From Streptomyces fildesensis (GTDB lineage Bacteria; Actinomycetota; Actinomycetes; Streptomycetales; Streptomycetaceae): 64,000 bases of DNA. Of the stretch, positions 9,227 to 16,926 are shown piece by piece. The translations under genes were made by a program, and so were the position numbers. How positions within the stretch are numbered: position 1 is the first letter of the stretch; each line of letters starts with the position of its first letter. The notes beneath the pieces were generated by a model, which was not told the origin of the DNA, searched no databases, and saw only the letters and a list, made by a program, of their open reading frames with translations. The DNA is taken from the NCBI RefSeq assembly GCF_016107395.1, contig NZ_JAAIKO010000001.1:434001-498000 (forward strand), in the 5' to 3' direction.

Positions 9227-9664
9227 ATGTCGCTCTACGCCGCCTACGCAGGCAACCTCGACGCGCGGCTCATGACCCGCCGCGCCCCCCACTCCCCGTT
9301 GCGCGGGACCGGCTGGCTGGACGGCTGGCGGCTCACCTTCGGCGGTGAGCAGATGGGCTGGGAAGGTGCCCTGGCGACCCTGGTGGAGGACCCGCTGCGG
9401 CAGGTCTTCGTGGGGCTGTACGACATCGCGCCGATCGACGAGGAGTCGATGGACCGCTGGGAGGGCGTACCGCTCAGCATCTACCGGCGTACGACCGTGC
9501 GGGTGCACACGCTGGACGGCGAGGTCGCCGCCTGGACGTATGTGCTGAACGACTACGAGGGCGGCCTGCCGAACGCCCGCTACCTCGGTGAGATCGCGGA
9601 CGCCGCGGAATCGTGCGGCGCGCCCCACGACTACGTGATGGAGCTGCGCAAGCGCCCCTGCTGA
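9227..9664 (+). CDS. Gamma-glutamylcyclotransferase-like protein
   Basis: 145 residues. The start SLYAAYAGNLDARLM matches the YxxYGSN entry motif of the gamma-glutamylcyclotransferase (GGCT/AIG2) fold, followed by GTGWLDGWRLTFGG. A conserved acidic position is likely in the GLYDIAPIDEESMDRWEGV stretch, where the catalytic Glu of this family is found, and YRRTTVRV follows. Members release 5-oxoproline from gamma-glutamyl amines or peptides, but many bacterial ones have no tested substrate. The gene diverges from lpdA (64 bp apart). Start is the ATG at 9227 with a weak upstream purine stretch; longer in-frame readings run back through the lpdA gene and are not real. Confidence 0.82.
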   Translation: MSLYAAYAGNLDARLMTRRAPHSPLRGTGWLDGWRLTFGGEQMGWEGALATLVEDPLRQVFVGLYDIAPIDEESMDRWEGVPLSIYRRTTVRVHTLDGEVAAWTYVLNDYEGGLPNARYLGEIADAAESCGAPHDYVMELRKRPC

Positions 9665-9774
9665 ACCGCCGGCACCAGGGCCCGTCACCCGTCCCGGCGG
9701 TGTCCTAACCTCCCGCCGGCACGGTCGTCAATCAGCGGATCATCCGAAATCCCGGGGACGCTCCGCTGGGACGT

Positions 9775-9786
9775 CTACGCGCGTAG
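9775..9786. promoter_or_regulatory. Nucleoside-regulon palindrome upstream of deoD
   Basis: Perfect 12-bp palindrome CTACGCGCGTAG. It ends 19 bp before the GTG start of deoD; a possible -10 GGATAC (9796-9801) lies between. The same sequence recurs at 28172, 41828 and 53916, and a variant at 55123. Confidence 0.8.
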
Positions 9787-9805
9787 GCCGGAACCGGATA
9801 CCCTC

Positions 9806-10621
9806 GTGCGCGTGAACGCTTCTGTTAACCCCGACCCGTACGGCGCCGCCGATGCCGCCGCCGCCCGCCTGCGCGAGCTCACCGGCGCCGAGACCCATGA
9901 CGTCGCCCTCGTCATGGGCTCGGGCTGGGTCCCCGCCGCCGACCAGCTCGGCACCGCCGACGCCGAATTCCCGATCACCGAGCTCCCCGGCTTCCCGCCC
10001 CCCGCAGTGGCCGGCCACTCGGGCAAGGTCCGCTCGGTCACGATCGGCGGCGTCCGCGCCCTGGTCTTCCTCGGCCGCAACCACCTCTACGAGGGCCGCG
10101 GTGTCGCCACCGTCGTGCACGGTGTCCGCACCGCCGTCGCCGCGGGCTGCAAGACCGTCGTCCTCACCAACGGCTGCGGCGGGCTGCGCCCGCACTTCCG
10201 CCCCGGCCAGCCGGTCCTGATCAGCGACCACATCAACATGACGGCGACCTCGCCGATCGTGGGCGCCAACTTCGTGGACCTCACCGACCTGTACTCCCCG
10301 CGGCTGCGCGCGCTGTGCAAGGAGGTGGACCCCACCCTGGAGGAGGGCGTCTACGTCCAGCTGCCCGGCCCGCACTACGAGACCCCGGCGGAGATCGGCA
10401 TGGTCCGCGCCATCGGCGGTGACCTCGTCGGCATGTCCACCACGCTGGAGGCCATCGCCGCCCGCGAGGCCGGCGCCGAGGTGCTCGGCATCTCCCTCGT
10501 CACCAACCTGGCGGCGGGCATGACCGGCGCGCCGCTCAACCACGAAGAGGTCCTCGAGGCCGGCCGCGAGTCCGCCACGCGGATGGGCAGCCTGCTGGGC
10601 CAGGTCCTCGGCCGCCTCTAG
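9806..10621 (+). CDS. deoD: Purine nucleoside phosphorylase
   Basis: 271 residues (269 if the GTG at 9812 is used). It cleaves purine (deoxy)nucleosides with phosphate to base and (deoxy)ribose-1-phosphate in the cytoplasm. Trimeric PNP-family (MTAP/PNP type) signatures are ALVMGSGW (phosphate loop), [65 protein letters not shown] and [11 protein letters not shown] with N for base recognition. No ribosome-binding site precedes either GTG and a -10-like GGATAC ends 4 nt before 9806, so the mRNA may be leaderless. It is followed by pgm, which can process the resulting pentose-1-phosphate, and is preceded by the CTACGCGCGTAG palindrome. The symbol follows the common streptomycete annotation, although the fold is the PunA/trimeric type. 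Confidence 0.93.
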   Translation: MRVNASVNPDPYGAADAAAARLRELTGAETHDVALVMGSGWVPAADQLGTADAEFPITELPGFPPPAVAGHSGKVRSVTIGGVRALVFLGRNHLYEGRGVATVVHGVRTAVAAGCKTVVLTNGCGGLRPHFRPGQPVLISDHINMTATSPIVGANFVDLTDLYSPRLRALCKEVDPTLEEGVYVQLPGPHYETPAEIGMVRAIGGDLVGMSTTLEAIAAREAGAEVLGISLVTNLAAGMTGAPLNHEEVLEAGRESATRMGSLLGQVLGRL

Positions 10622-10655
10622 GTCGTGCCGGCCCGAACGGGTCGATGCCCCTGAC

Positions 10656-10690
10656 CGCCGGGCAGGCTTGCACCACAGGCCTGCCCGGCG
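10656..10690. terminator. Hairpin between deoD and pgm
   Basis: CGCCGGGCAGGC and GCCTGCCCGGCG form a strong stem around an 11-nt loop, without a T-run. It may reduce read-through from deoD to pgm rather than stop it. Confidence 0.6.
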
Positions 10691-10752
10691 GCACCTCCCG
10701 GACCCCGTCCGCGGCAGCATCCGTACGCACCTCCCCCCGATCAGGAGCTCTT

Positions 10753-12435
10753 ATGGGAACCGACAGGATTCAGCTCACGCACGCCGCGCGCACCTGGCTC
10801 GGCGAGGACCCGGACCCGGACACCCGGGCGGAGCTGGAGGCGCTCCTGACGGCGGTGGAGGCCGGTGACGAGGCAGCTGCGGCCGGACTGGAGGAGCGGT
10901 TCTCCGGGACGCTCCAGTTCGGCACGGCCGGGCTGCGCGGCGAGGTCGGGGCCGGCCCGATGCGGATGAACCGTTCGGTGGTGATCCGGGCGGCCGCGGG
11001 CCTCGCCGGCTATCTGAAGGCGCAGGGGCAGACCGGCGGCCTCGTCGTCATCGGCTACGACGCGCGCCACAAGTCGTACGACTTCGCGCGCGACACGGCG
11101 GCCGTGATGACCGGCGCGGGCCTGCGGGCGGCGCTGCTGCCCCGCCCGCTGCCCACGCCCGTCCTGGCCTTCGCCATAAGGCACCTCGGCTCGGTGGCCG
11201 GCGTCATGGTGACCGCGAGCCACAACCCGCCGCAGGACAACGGCTACAAGGTCTACCTCGGCGACGGCTCCCAGATCGTGCCGCCCGCCGACGCGGAGAT
11301 CGCCGACCAGATCGCGGCGGTCGGGTCGCTCGCCGACGTACCGCTGGCCGCGGACGGCTGGGAGGTCCTCGGTGACGACGTCATCGACGCGTACCTGACC
11401 CGGGCGGCCGGCGTCGTGGCACCGGGCGGACCGCGTGACGTGTCCGTCGTCTACACACCGCTGCACGGCGTGGGCCGCGAGGTCCTGATGGCGGCCTTCG
11501 CGCGCGCCGGCTTCCCTGCGCCGACCCCGGTCACCGAGCAGGCGGAGCCCGACCCGGACTTCCCGACCGTGGCCTTCCCCAACCCGGAGGAGCCGGGGGC
11601 GATGGACCTGTCCTTCAAGGCCGCGCAGTCCCTCGGCCCGGACATCGTCATCGCCAACGACCCGGACGCCGACCGGTGCGCCGTCGCCGTCCCCGACCGC
11701 TCCTCGGCGTCCGGCTGGCGGATGCTGCGCGGCGACGAGGTCGGCGCACTGCTCGCCATCCACCTGGTGAACAAGCACGCGACGGGCACCTTCGCCGCCT
11801 CCATCGTGTCGTCCTCGCTGCTCTCCAAGATCGCCGCCGCGGCCGGCGTGCCCTACGAGGACACCCTCACCGGCTTCAAGTGGATCGCCCGCGTCGACGG
11901 CCTGCGCTACGGCTACGAGGAGGCGCTCGGCTACTGCGTCGACCCCGGCGGCGTGCGCGACAAGGACGGCATCACCGCCGCCCTGCTCATCGCCGAGCTG
12001 GCCGCGTCCCTCAAGGAACACGGCCGCACCCTCGACGACCTCCTGGACGACCTGGCCCTCGACCACGGCCTGCACGCCACCGACCAGCTCTCCGCGCGCG
12101 TCGCCGACCTCTCCCTCATCGCGGACGCCATGACGCGGCTGCGCGAGAAGCCCCCGACGGTCCTCGCGGGCCTCACCGTCGCCACCGCCGAGGACCTCGC
12201 CGAGGGCAGCGAGCAGCTCCCGCCCACCGACGGCCTCCGCTACACCCTGGCCGGCGACACGGCCTCCGGTGTCGGGTCGGCACGGGTGATCGTGCGCCCG
12301 AGCGGCACCGAGCCCAAGATCAAGTGCTACCTCGAGGTCGTCGTCCCCGTCACCACCCTCACCGCGGCCCGCACCACCGCGGACACGGTCCTGGCCGCCC
12401 TCAAGAAGGACCTGGCGGCGGCCGCCGGCATCTGA
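10753..12435 (+). CDS. Phosphopentomutase/phosphomannomutase family protein (alpha-phosphohexomutase)
   Basis: 560 residues. The active-site loop TASHNPPQDNGYKVY puts the phosphorylated serine at residue 156. The magnesium motif NDPDADR, the sugar-binding TGFKWI and the C-terminal phosphate loop VRPSGTEPKIK are all present, so the enzyme should be active. Length (550-590) is that of the long PGM2-like branch, which includes phosphopentomutases and glucose-1,6-bisphosphate-dependent enzymes. Its place right after deoD suggests conversion of ribose-1-P and deoxyribose-1-P to the 5-phosphates used by DeoC; substrate choice is inferred. ATG at 10753 has AGGAG 5 nt upstream. It ends 3 bp before the convergent pstB-like gene. 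Confidence 0.9.
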   Translation: MGTDRIQLTHAARTWLGEDPDPDTRAELEALLTAVEAGDEAAAAGLEERFSGTLQFGTAGLRGEVGAGPMRMNRSVVIRAAAGLAGYLKAQGQTGGLVVIGYDARHKSYDFARDTAAVMTGAGLRAALLPRPLPTPVLAFAIRHLGSVAGVMVTASHNPPQDNGYKVYLGDGSQIVPPADAEIADQIAAVGSLADVPLAADGWEVLGDDVIDAYLTRAAGVVAPGGPRDVSVVYTPLHGVGREVLMAAFARAGFPAPTPVTEQAEPDPDFPTVAFPNPEEPGAMDLSFKAAQSLGPDIVIANDPDADRCAVAVPDRSSASGWRMLRGDEVGALLAIHLVNKHATGTFAASIVSSSLLSKIAAAAGVPYEDTLTGFKWIARVDGLRYGYEEALGYCVDPGGVRDKDGITAALLIAELAASLKEHGRTLDDLLDDLALDHGLHATDQLSARVADLSLIADAMTRLREKPPTVLAGLTVATAEDLAEGSEQLPPTDGLRYTLAGDTASGVGSARVIVRPSGTEPKIKCYLEVVVPVTTLTAARTTADTVLAALKKDLAAAAGI

Positions 12436-12438
12436 GGG

Positions 12439-13254
12439 TCAGCCGAAGCGGCCGTTGACGTAGTCGGTGGTGCGCGGGTCCTGCGGGTCGCTGAACATGG
12501 CGTCCGTCGGACCGTGCTCCACGATGACTCCCGGCGTGCCCTGCTCGGCGAGGAAGAACGCGCAGGAGTCCGACACCCGCGCGGCCTGCTGCATGTTGTG
12601 GGTGACGATCACGATGGTGACCTCGGACGAGAGGTCCGCGATCGTCTCCTCGATGCGGCGGGTCGACGTGGGGTCGAGCGCCGAGCACGGCTCGTCCATC
12701 AACAGCACCCGCGGCCGCACCGCCAACGACCGCGCGATGCACAACCGCTGCTGCTGCCCCCCGGACAGCGCGCCACCGGGCTGCCGCAGCCGGTCCTTGA
12801 CCTCGTTCCAGAGCCCGGCCCGCGTCAGACACTCCTCGACCAGATCGTCCCGCCCGGCCCGGGTGGACTTGATCCCGCCGAGCTTCAGCCCGGCGAGCAC
12901 GTTGTCGTAGAGCGACATCGCGGGAAACGGGTTCGGCTTCTGGAACACCATCCCGATCTGCCGGCGAGCACTGGTGATGCGGCGCCCCCGGTCGTAGATG
13001 TCCTCCCCGTCGAGCAGCACCTGCCCGGCGAGCGAGGCGGACCCGATCAGCTCGTGCATCCGGTTCAGCACCCGCAGGAACGTCGACTTGCCACAGCCGG
13101 AGGGCCCGATGAGGGCGGTGACCTGGCGCGCGGGCATGGTCAGCGAGACCCGGTCCAGGACCTTGTGATCGCCGAACCAGGCGGAAACAGCATCGGCCCG
13201 CAGCGTGGCGGCGCCCGTCTCGCTGAGAACCGGAAGTACCTCGGTATCGGTCAT
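12439..13254 (-). CDS. PstB-like phosphate ABC transporter ATPase
   Basis: 271 residues. Walker [10 protein letters not shown], signature LSGGQQQRL, Walker B VLLMDEP and the switch histidine in VIVTHNM are intact. The [18 protein letters not shown] and [16 protein letters not shown] segments are typical of PstB. It should energise the PstC/PstA-like permeases encoded 8-10 kb upstream on the same strand (21137-23468), although it is separated from them by five other genes of the block. ATG at 13254 with GGAG 9 nt upstream; the longer upstream reading frame overlaps the sortase-like gene and is rejected. Compared with standard PstB it has a 20-residue N-terminal extension. Confidence 0.9.
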   Translation of the reverse strand: MTDTEVLPVLSETGAATLRADAVSAWFGDHKVLDRVSLTMPARQVTALIGPSGCGKSTFLRVLNRMHELIGSASLAGQVLLDGEDIYDRGRRITSARRQIGMVFQKPNPFPAMSLYDNVLAGLKLGGIKSTRAGRDDLVEECLTRAGLWNEVKDRLRQPGGALSGGQQQRLCIARSLAVRPRVLLMDEPCSALDPTSTRRIEETIADLSSEVTIVIVTHNMQQAARVSDSCAFFLAEQGTPGVIVEHGPTDAMFSDPQDPRTTDYVNGRFG

Positions 13255-13271
13255 GGTGCAGATCTCCGTTC

Positions 13272-14189
13272 TCAGAGCAGATTGGGAAGCAGACAGGTCG
13301 CGGCCCCGGACGCGGCGACCCCGAGCGCGGTGAGCACCGGAACGGCGGTGATCCAGGTCTGCCACCGCCCCCAGCGTCGATGCGTCCACACGGTGAGCAG
13401 CGCGGCCGCCAGCAGCGCCTGCGACCACAGATAGACCGACATCCAGGCACCGCTCTCGGTCCCGAGCGGCTTCTCGGCGGCATCGATCCACCCCGCCCGG
13501 CGCGGCCGGGGCGGACTCGGCTGTGTCTCCGACACCAGATCCGCATCCACCCGAACGACCCCCGACGGCGTATAGGCCCAGCCGGTCGCGGTGACCAACG
13601 TCAGCCGCCCCTTGTTCGTACCGAGAACCGCGGGCAGCGGATCGCCGTCCCTGCGGATCCCCGTGACCCGGTACTCAGCGGTGGACTGACCGGTCGTCAC
13701 CTTGATCACAGCGCCCACCGGCAGCCGGGCAACATCGTTGAACGGCCCCCCGTACCCCCACGCCCGCCCCAAGATCTGACTGGTGCCCGCCTGCCCGGGA
13801 AACGGCGTATCCCGCCGGTGCCCCGGCCCGGACCGCAGCACACCCGACGTGGTCCCCTCGAAGACCACCTGCTTCAGCCCGAGCGCCGGAATCCGCAACA
13901 ACGCCATGGGCGCGCCCGCTTCCAACGGTTTACCGTCGAACGTCGTCTGTCCCACCGGCGCGGTACCCATGGCGAGTTCGGCGCGCAGATCGTCGTACGC
14001 GGTGCGCTGGTCGCGCGCATGCTGCAGATGTCCCACGATCGTCAGGTTCGCGGCGAAGCCGAGCAGCAACGCCGCAAGAACACACAGCGCGGCACCCACC
14101 AGCGCGATACCGGGCGCGGGAGCCGGCCGTTCGGCAACGGGCTCGGGGGACCGGATGGCGGGCGGGGCGGGTGGGGCGAGCACGGTCAC
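13272..14189 (-). CDS. Sortase-fold membrane protein lacking the catalytic triad
   Basis: About 305 residues: a cytoplasmic Pro-rich N-terminus, one helix ([19 protein letters not shown]), an extracellular sortase-like beta barrel (about residues 75-225), and two C-terminal helices. The fold signature is seen in [34 protein letters not shown] and [13 protein letters not shown]. In active class E/F sortases the histidine lies in AGHR and the cysteine in LTLTTC; here these read LGRA and LTLVTA, and the downstream arginine position is Val. All three catalytic residues appear lost. It lies between the LAHTG-anchored protein gene and pstB-like, 17 bp from the latter. GTG 14189 has GGAG 9 nt upstream; a TTG at 14204 is the alternative start. 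Confidence 0.8.
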   Translation of the reverse strand: MTVLAPPAPPAIRSPEPVAERPAPAPGIALVGAALCVLAALLLGFAANLTIVGHLQHARDQRTAYDDLRAELAMGTAPVGQTTFDGKPLEAGAPMALLRIPALGLKQVVFEGTTSGVLRSGPGHRRDTPFPGQAGTSQILGRAWGYGGPFNDVARLPVGAVIKVTTGQSTAEYRVTGIRRDGDPLPAVLGTNKGRLTLVTATGWAYTPSGVVRVDADLVSETQPSPPRPRRAGWIDAAEKPLGTESGAWMSVYLWSQALLAAALLTVWTHRRWGRWQTWITAVPVLTALGVAASGAATCLLPNLL

Positions 14190-14293
14190 GGGGATGCGCT
14201 CCAAGTCGTTGAGAGAGGACCTGAGGGGCGGCCCTGAACGGCCACCGACGGAGACCGGCGGCTTGAACGGAAGGGGGACGGGTCCGCAGGGGT

Positions 14294-14361
14294 GGGGTTT
14301 CGAAATGCTGCCGAGCTATTTGCGGGCCGCCAGGCCCGTAAATAGTCGATTTCGAAGCCCC
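14294..14361. repeat. Palindromic repeat element, copy 1
   Basis: A 68-bp imperfect palindrome. Outer arms are GGGGTTTCGAAAT and ATTTCGAAGCCCC; inside lie CTATTT/AAATAG and GGGCC/GGCCC stems. The core is shared with copies at 45083-45157 (inverted) and 47981-48058. It lies in the 247-bp gap between the LAHTG gene and the sortase-like gene and could act as a terminator. Confidence 0.85.
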
Positions 14362-14393
14362 GCCCCGGAGGGCCCGGCCCCCGGCCCACCACC

Positions 14394-14457
14394 GGTCAGC
14401 GGCCGGCGGCCGGCGGTCAGCGGCCGGCGGCCGGCGGCCGGCGGCCGGCGGTCAGCG
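14394..14457. repeat. GC-rich tandem repeat
   Basis: Direct repeats of GGTCAGCGGCCGGCGGCCGG with extra CGGCCGG units, immediately downstream of the LAHTG gene stop codon on the minus strand. It is simple-sequence DNA that can form stable hairpins. Confidence 0.7.
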
Positions 14458-15597
14458 ATGCCGCGGCGCACCGAACGTCAACAACCCACTCCGCCGCGCA
14501 TGCCGCACGAACACGACACCCGCCACAGCCAGCACACCCGCGGCCACCCCCAACGGCAGCGCCGCCCCGGCACCGGTATGCGCAAGGCTCCCGTTGCCAC
14601 CCGTCGACCCGCCGCCGGAACTCCCGCCCGTACCGCCATCACCGGACGTACCGCCGGCGCCCGACGTCGTGTCCCCCGTCGTCGCCGACGCACTGGGCGA
14701 ACCCGTATCCGTCGCCGTAGGCGATCCCGTGTCGCTGGGCGACGGAACCCCGGTGTCCGTAGGGGTCGGAGACCCCGTATCCGTCGGTGACGGCGACTGC
14801 GTCGCCGCCGTGACCGTGTACGTCACCACCGCCGACGTCGACGCCACGAACGCCGCCGGATCCGCCGGCGTGAACCGCGCCGTCAGGTCATGCGCCCCAG
14901 CAACGAGCGCGGACGTCTTCACCGTGGCCTGCCCGGAGACCACGTCCGCCTCCCCCAACGCCGTCGCTCCGTCGAAGAACGCGAGCTTGCCGACGGCCCC
15001 CGCCGGGTCGACGGCGCCCGTCAGCGTCACCTCGGCGCCCGCGGCGGCGGTGCCCGCCGGGCTCGCCGTCAGGGTGGTGGCGGTGGGCACGGCCTGGGAC
15101 TTCACCGTCCAGGTGTCACCGGTGCTGGTGATGGTGGTGGAGAAGGCGGCGGGCGCCGCGTCCCCGGTGCCGTTCCAGCACGTGACGCGCAGCTCGTGGT
15201 CCCCGTCGGCGACCGGCGCGCCGATGACGTCCGCCAGCGTTCCGCCGATCGCGTCGTAGGTGAGGGTGAACGGCCCGGTGTCGAACCCACCGGACTCCCG
15301 GGCGCCGGGGATGGTCACGGCGGAGCCGTCCGGCATGACGAACTGGAGGGCCGCCGACGCGCCGAAGCCCGCCGGGCAGCCCGCGGACGTGCGCAGGGAC
15401 GTCAGGAACGGGTCGGCGGTGAGGTCACCGCCGGCGGGCGTCGGCGCGAACGTCCCGGCGCTAGCAGCGGACCCGCTCGCAGCGGCTCCGGCGTGCGCCG
15501 GCGCGGCCGCGCCGAACAGGGCGGCCGCGGCCGCGAGGAGGACCGCCGCCAGGGCGAACAAGACGGCCGGGACTTTCCGTGGTGCGATGACGATCAT
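14452..15597 (-). CDS. Secreted Ig-like repeat protein with LAHTG sortase signal
   Basis: 381 residues. Signal peptide ends near AAPAHAGA (about residue 36). A 150-residue N-terminal extracellular domain of unknown type follows, then one bacterial Ig-like domain (about residues 170-265: TATTLTASPAG, GKLAFFDGATALGEA, LTARFTPADPAAF). A low-complexity wall-spanning stretch built from SPTDTG/TDTGSP repeats and Gly/Ser runs precedes the sorting signal LAHTG, a hydrophobic helix and an Arg-rich tail. LAxTG is the class E sortase signal of streptomycetes, so covalent attachment to peptidoglycan is expected. The neighbouring sortase-like protein lacks catalytic residues, so a housekeeping sortase elsewhere must do it. 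ATG 15597 has GGGGGGA upstream. Confidence 0.85.
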   Translation of the reverse strand: MIVIAPRKVPAVLFALAAVLLAAAAALFGAAAPAHAGAAASGSAASAGTFAPTPAGGDLTADPFLTSLRTSAGCPAGFGASAALQFVMPDGSAVTIPGARESGGFDTGPFTLTYDAIGGTLADVIGAPVADGDHELRVTCWNGTGDAAPAAFSTTITSTGDTWTVKSQAVPTATTLTASPAGTAAAGAEVTLTGAVDPAGAVGKLAFFDGATALGEADVVSGQATVKTSALVAGAHDLTARFTPADPAAFVASTSAVVTYTVTAATQSPSPTDTGSPTPTDTGVPSPSDTGSPTATDTGSPSASATTGDTTSGAGGTSGDGGTGGSSGGGSTGGNGSLAHTGAGAALPLGVAAGVLAVAGVVFVRHARRSGLLTFGAPRHR

Positions 15598-15700
15598 GGT
15601 GGCGATCCCCCCAAGGGATGTACCGCGGTCAGGACGGAAGCCGGGCGCCTGAGAGGCGCCCGGCCGTTGAACGAGGTGTCAGATCAGCTCCGGCACAAGG

Positions 15701-16678
15701 TCACTTCTCGCCCTTGACCGTGGTCGAGCCGCACGACGCGCCCAGCGAGCCGAAGCCGTAGTTCTGGATGACGGTGGTCTGGGCGCAGACCTTCGACGTC
15801 GTGCCGACGAAGGTGGAGGAGATGAGCGCGTCGGTCAGCTTCGCGGTCGGGACGACGTTGTAGACGTCGCGCACGATCGGGAAGGAGGTGTTCAGGACAC
15901 CGCCGGTGGTCGGAGCCACGCCGTTGACGTTGCGCAGCACGGACGAACCACGACGGTTCGGCACGTTCGGCAGGCTCTTGCCCTGCGCGATGTACTGGGC
16001 GATCGAGTACGGCATGATCTGGCTGTTGTTGGTAAGGGCCAGGCCGTTGTTCTCCTGGATCGTGCCGTTGACGCACGAGCCGATCGTGGCGTCGGTCAGG
16101 CCGAGGGTGTTCAGCCAGAACTTCCGCGTGCCGGAACCGGTCTGCGGCAGCAGCGGCTGGATCGTCACGCCGTTGAGCGACGTCAGCGTGCACTTGTAGA
16201 TATCGGTCAGCTGGGTCTTGGTGAGGTTCGTCGGCAGTGCGCTGAAGGAGCGCGTGGCGTAGGTGACGCCGTCCTTCGCGAACGGGATGAAGGTCAGGTC
16301 CGTGGTGCTGGTGTCCGACGGGCCGCTCGACGAGCGCGCGAAGTCGAGGCAGCCGGTGCTGTTGTCCACGGCGTTGTTCAGGGCGGCGATACCGGCCCCG
16401 GAACCGTCGGGGCGGGCAAGGGTGTCACAGCCCACCGCACGCGTCTTGATGGGGGACGTTCCGGTCGCGTCGTAAGAGGCGATGATCTTGCCGCTCGCGT
16501 TCGTGACGACGTCGCCGAGACCGTTCACCACGTCCTGGGTGGTGTCGGAACCGACCCCGGCGAGCTGCCGGTACTCGCCGGCCGGCGGGTTGGCCGCGGC
16601 GGGGATGGCCATGGCGGCGAGGCTGATGGCGGCAGTCGCGGTGATGAAGCCGATACGAGCGCGGGACTTGACGTTCAC
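15701..16678 (-). CDS. Secreted PstS-like substrate-binding protein
   Basis: 325 residues. A signal peptide (IGFITATAAISLAAMAIPAAA) ends near residue 30. The mature part looks like a type II periplasmic binding fold of the phosphate/molybdate kind: AGVGSDTTQDV at the N-terminus, ARSSSGPSDTST and LPQTGSGTRKFW at positions equivalent to the PstS anion-binding loops. It has no lipobox and no C-terminal helix, so it is probably released or held in the wall. Two Cys pairs may form disulfides (GSCVNG, GASCGS). GTG 16678 has AGGAG 8 nt upstream. It starts a second transcription unit 248 bp after the large protein gene. The ligand is inferred to be an oxyanion, not shown. Confidence 0.8.
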   Translation of the reverse strand: MNVKSRARIGFITATAAISLAAMAIPAAANPPAGEYRQLAGVGSDTTQDVVNGLGDVVTNASGKIIASYDATGTSPIKTRAVGCDTLARPDGSGAGIAALNNAVDNSTGCLDFARSSSGPSDTSTTDLTFIPFAKDGVTYATRSFSALPTNLTKTQLTDIYKCTLTSLNGVTIQPLLPQTGSGTRKFWLNTLGLTDATIGSCVNGTIQENNGLALTNNSQIMPYSIAQYIAQGKSLPNVPNRRGSSVLRNVNGVAPTTGGVLNTSFPIVRDVYNVVPTAKLTDALISSTFVGTTSKVCAQTTVIQNYGFGSLGASCGSTTVKGEK

Positions 16679-16926
16679 TTCTGTTCTCCTCCGAATAAAC
16701 GGATACCGAATGGACGTGCAAGCAAAATCCGGACTTTCGTGCTGCCGACCCGTCGGCCGGCCACCGCAAACAATTCCCGAATTACGTTGCGGTGGCCACC
16801 AATTGGGGCGGATGAAAAGGTTACGGGAGGGTTTCCAAGGCACCCCTTAGGAGATTCGCCACAGCGAATGCGACTGCTGGTATCCCCTTCAGGCACCACG
16901 AATCCCCCGGCATGCAACGGCCCTCC

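Noticed and set aside
9665..9702. Terminator after the gamma-glutamylcyclotransferase gene (ACCGCCGG ... CCGGCGGT)
   Set aside because: The arms are short and the loop long, so it is not listed as a feature.
14394..14457. Possible CRISPR-like array
   Set aside because: The units are GC-rich simple repeats without unique spacers.
16679..16926. PHO boxes (GTTCACC-type 11-bp direct repeats) upstream of the Pst-like genes
   Set aside because: I looked here and upstream of 23468 and found only single weak half-matches, so PhoP control cannot be claimed.
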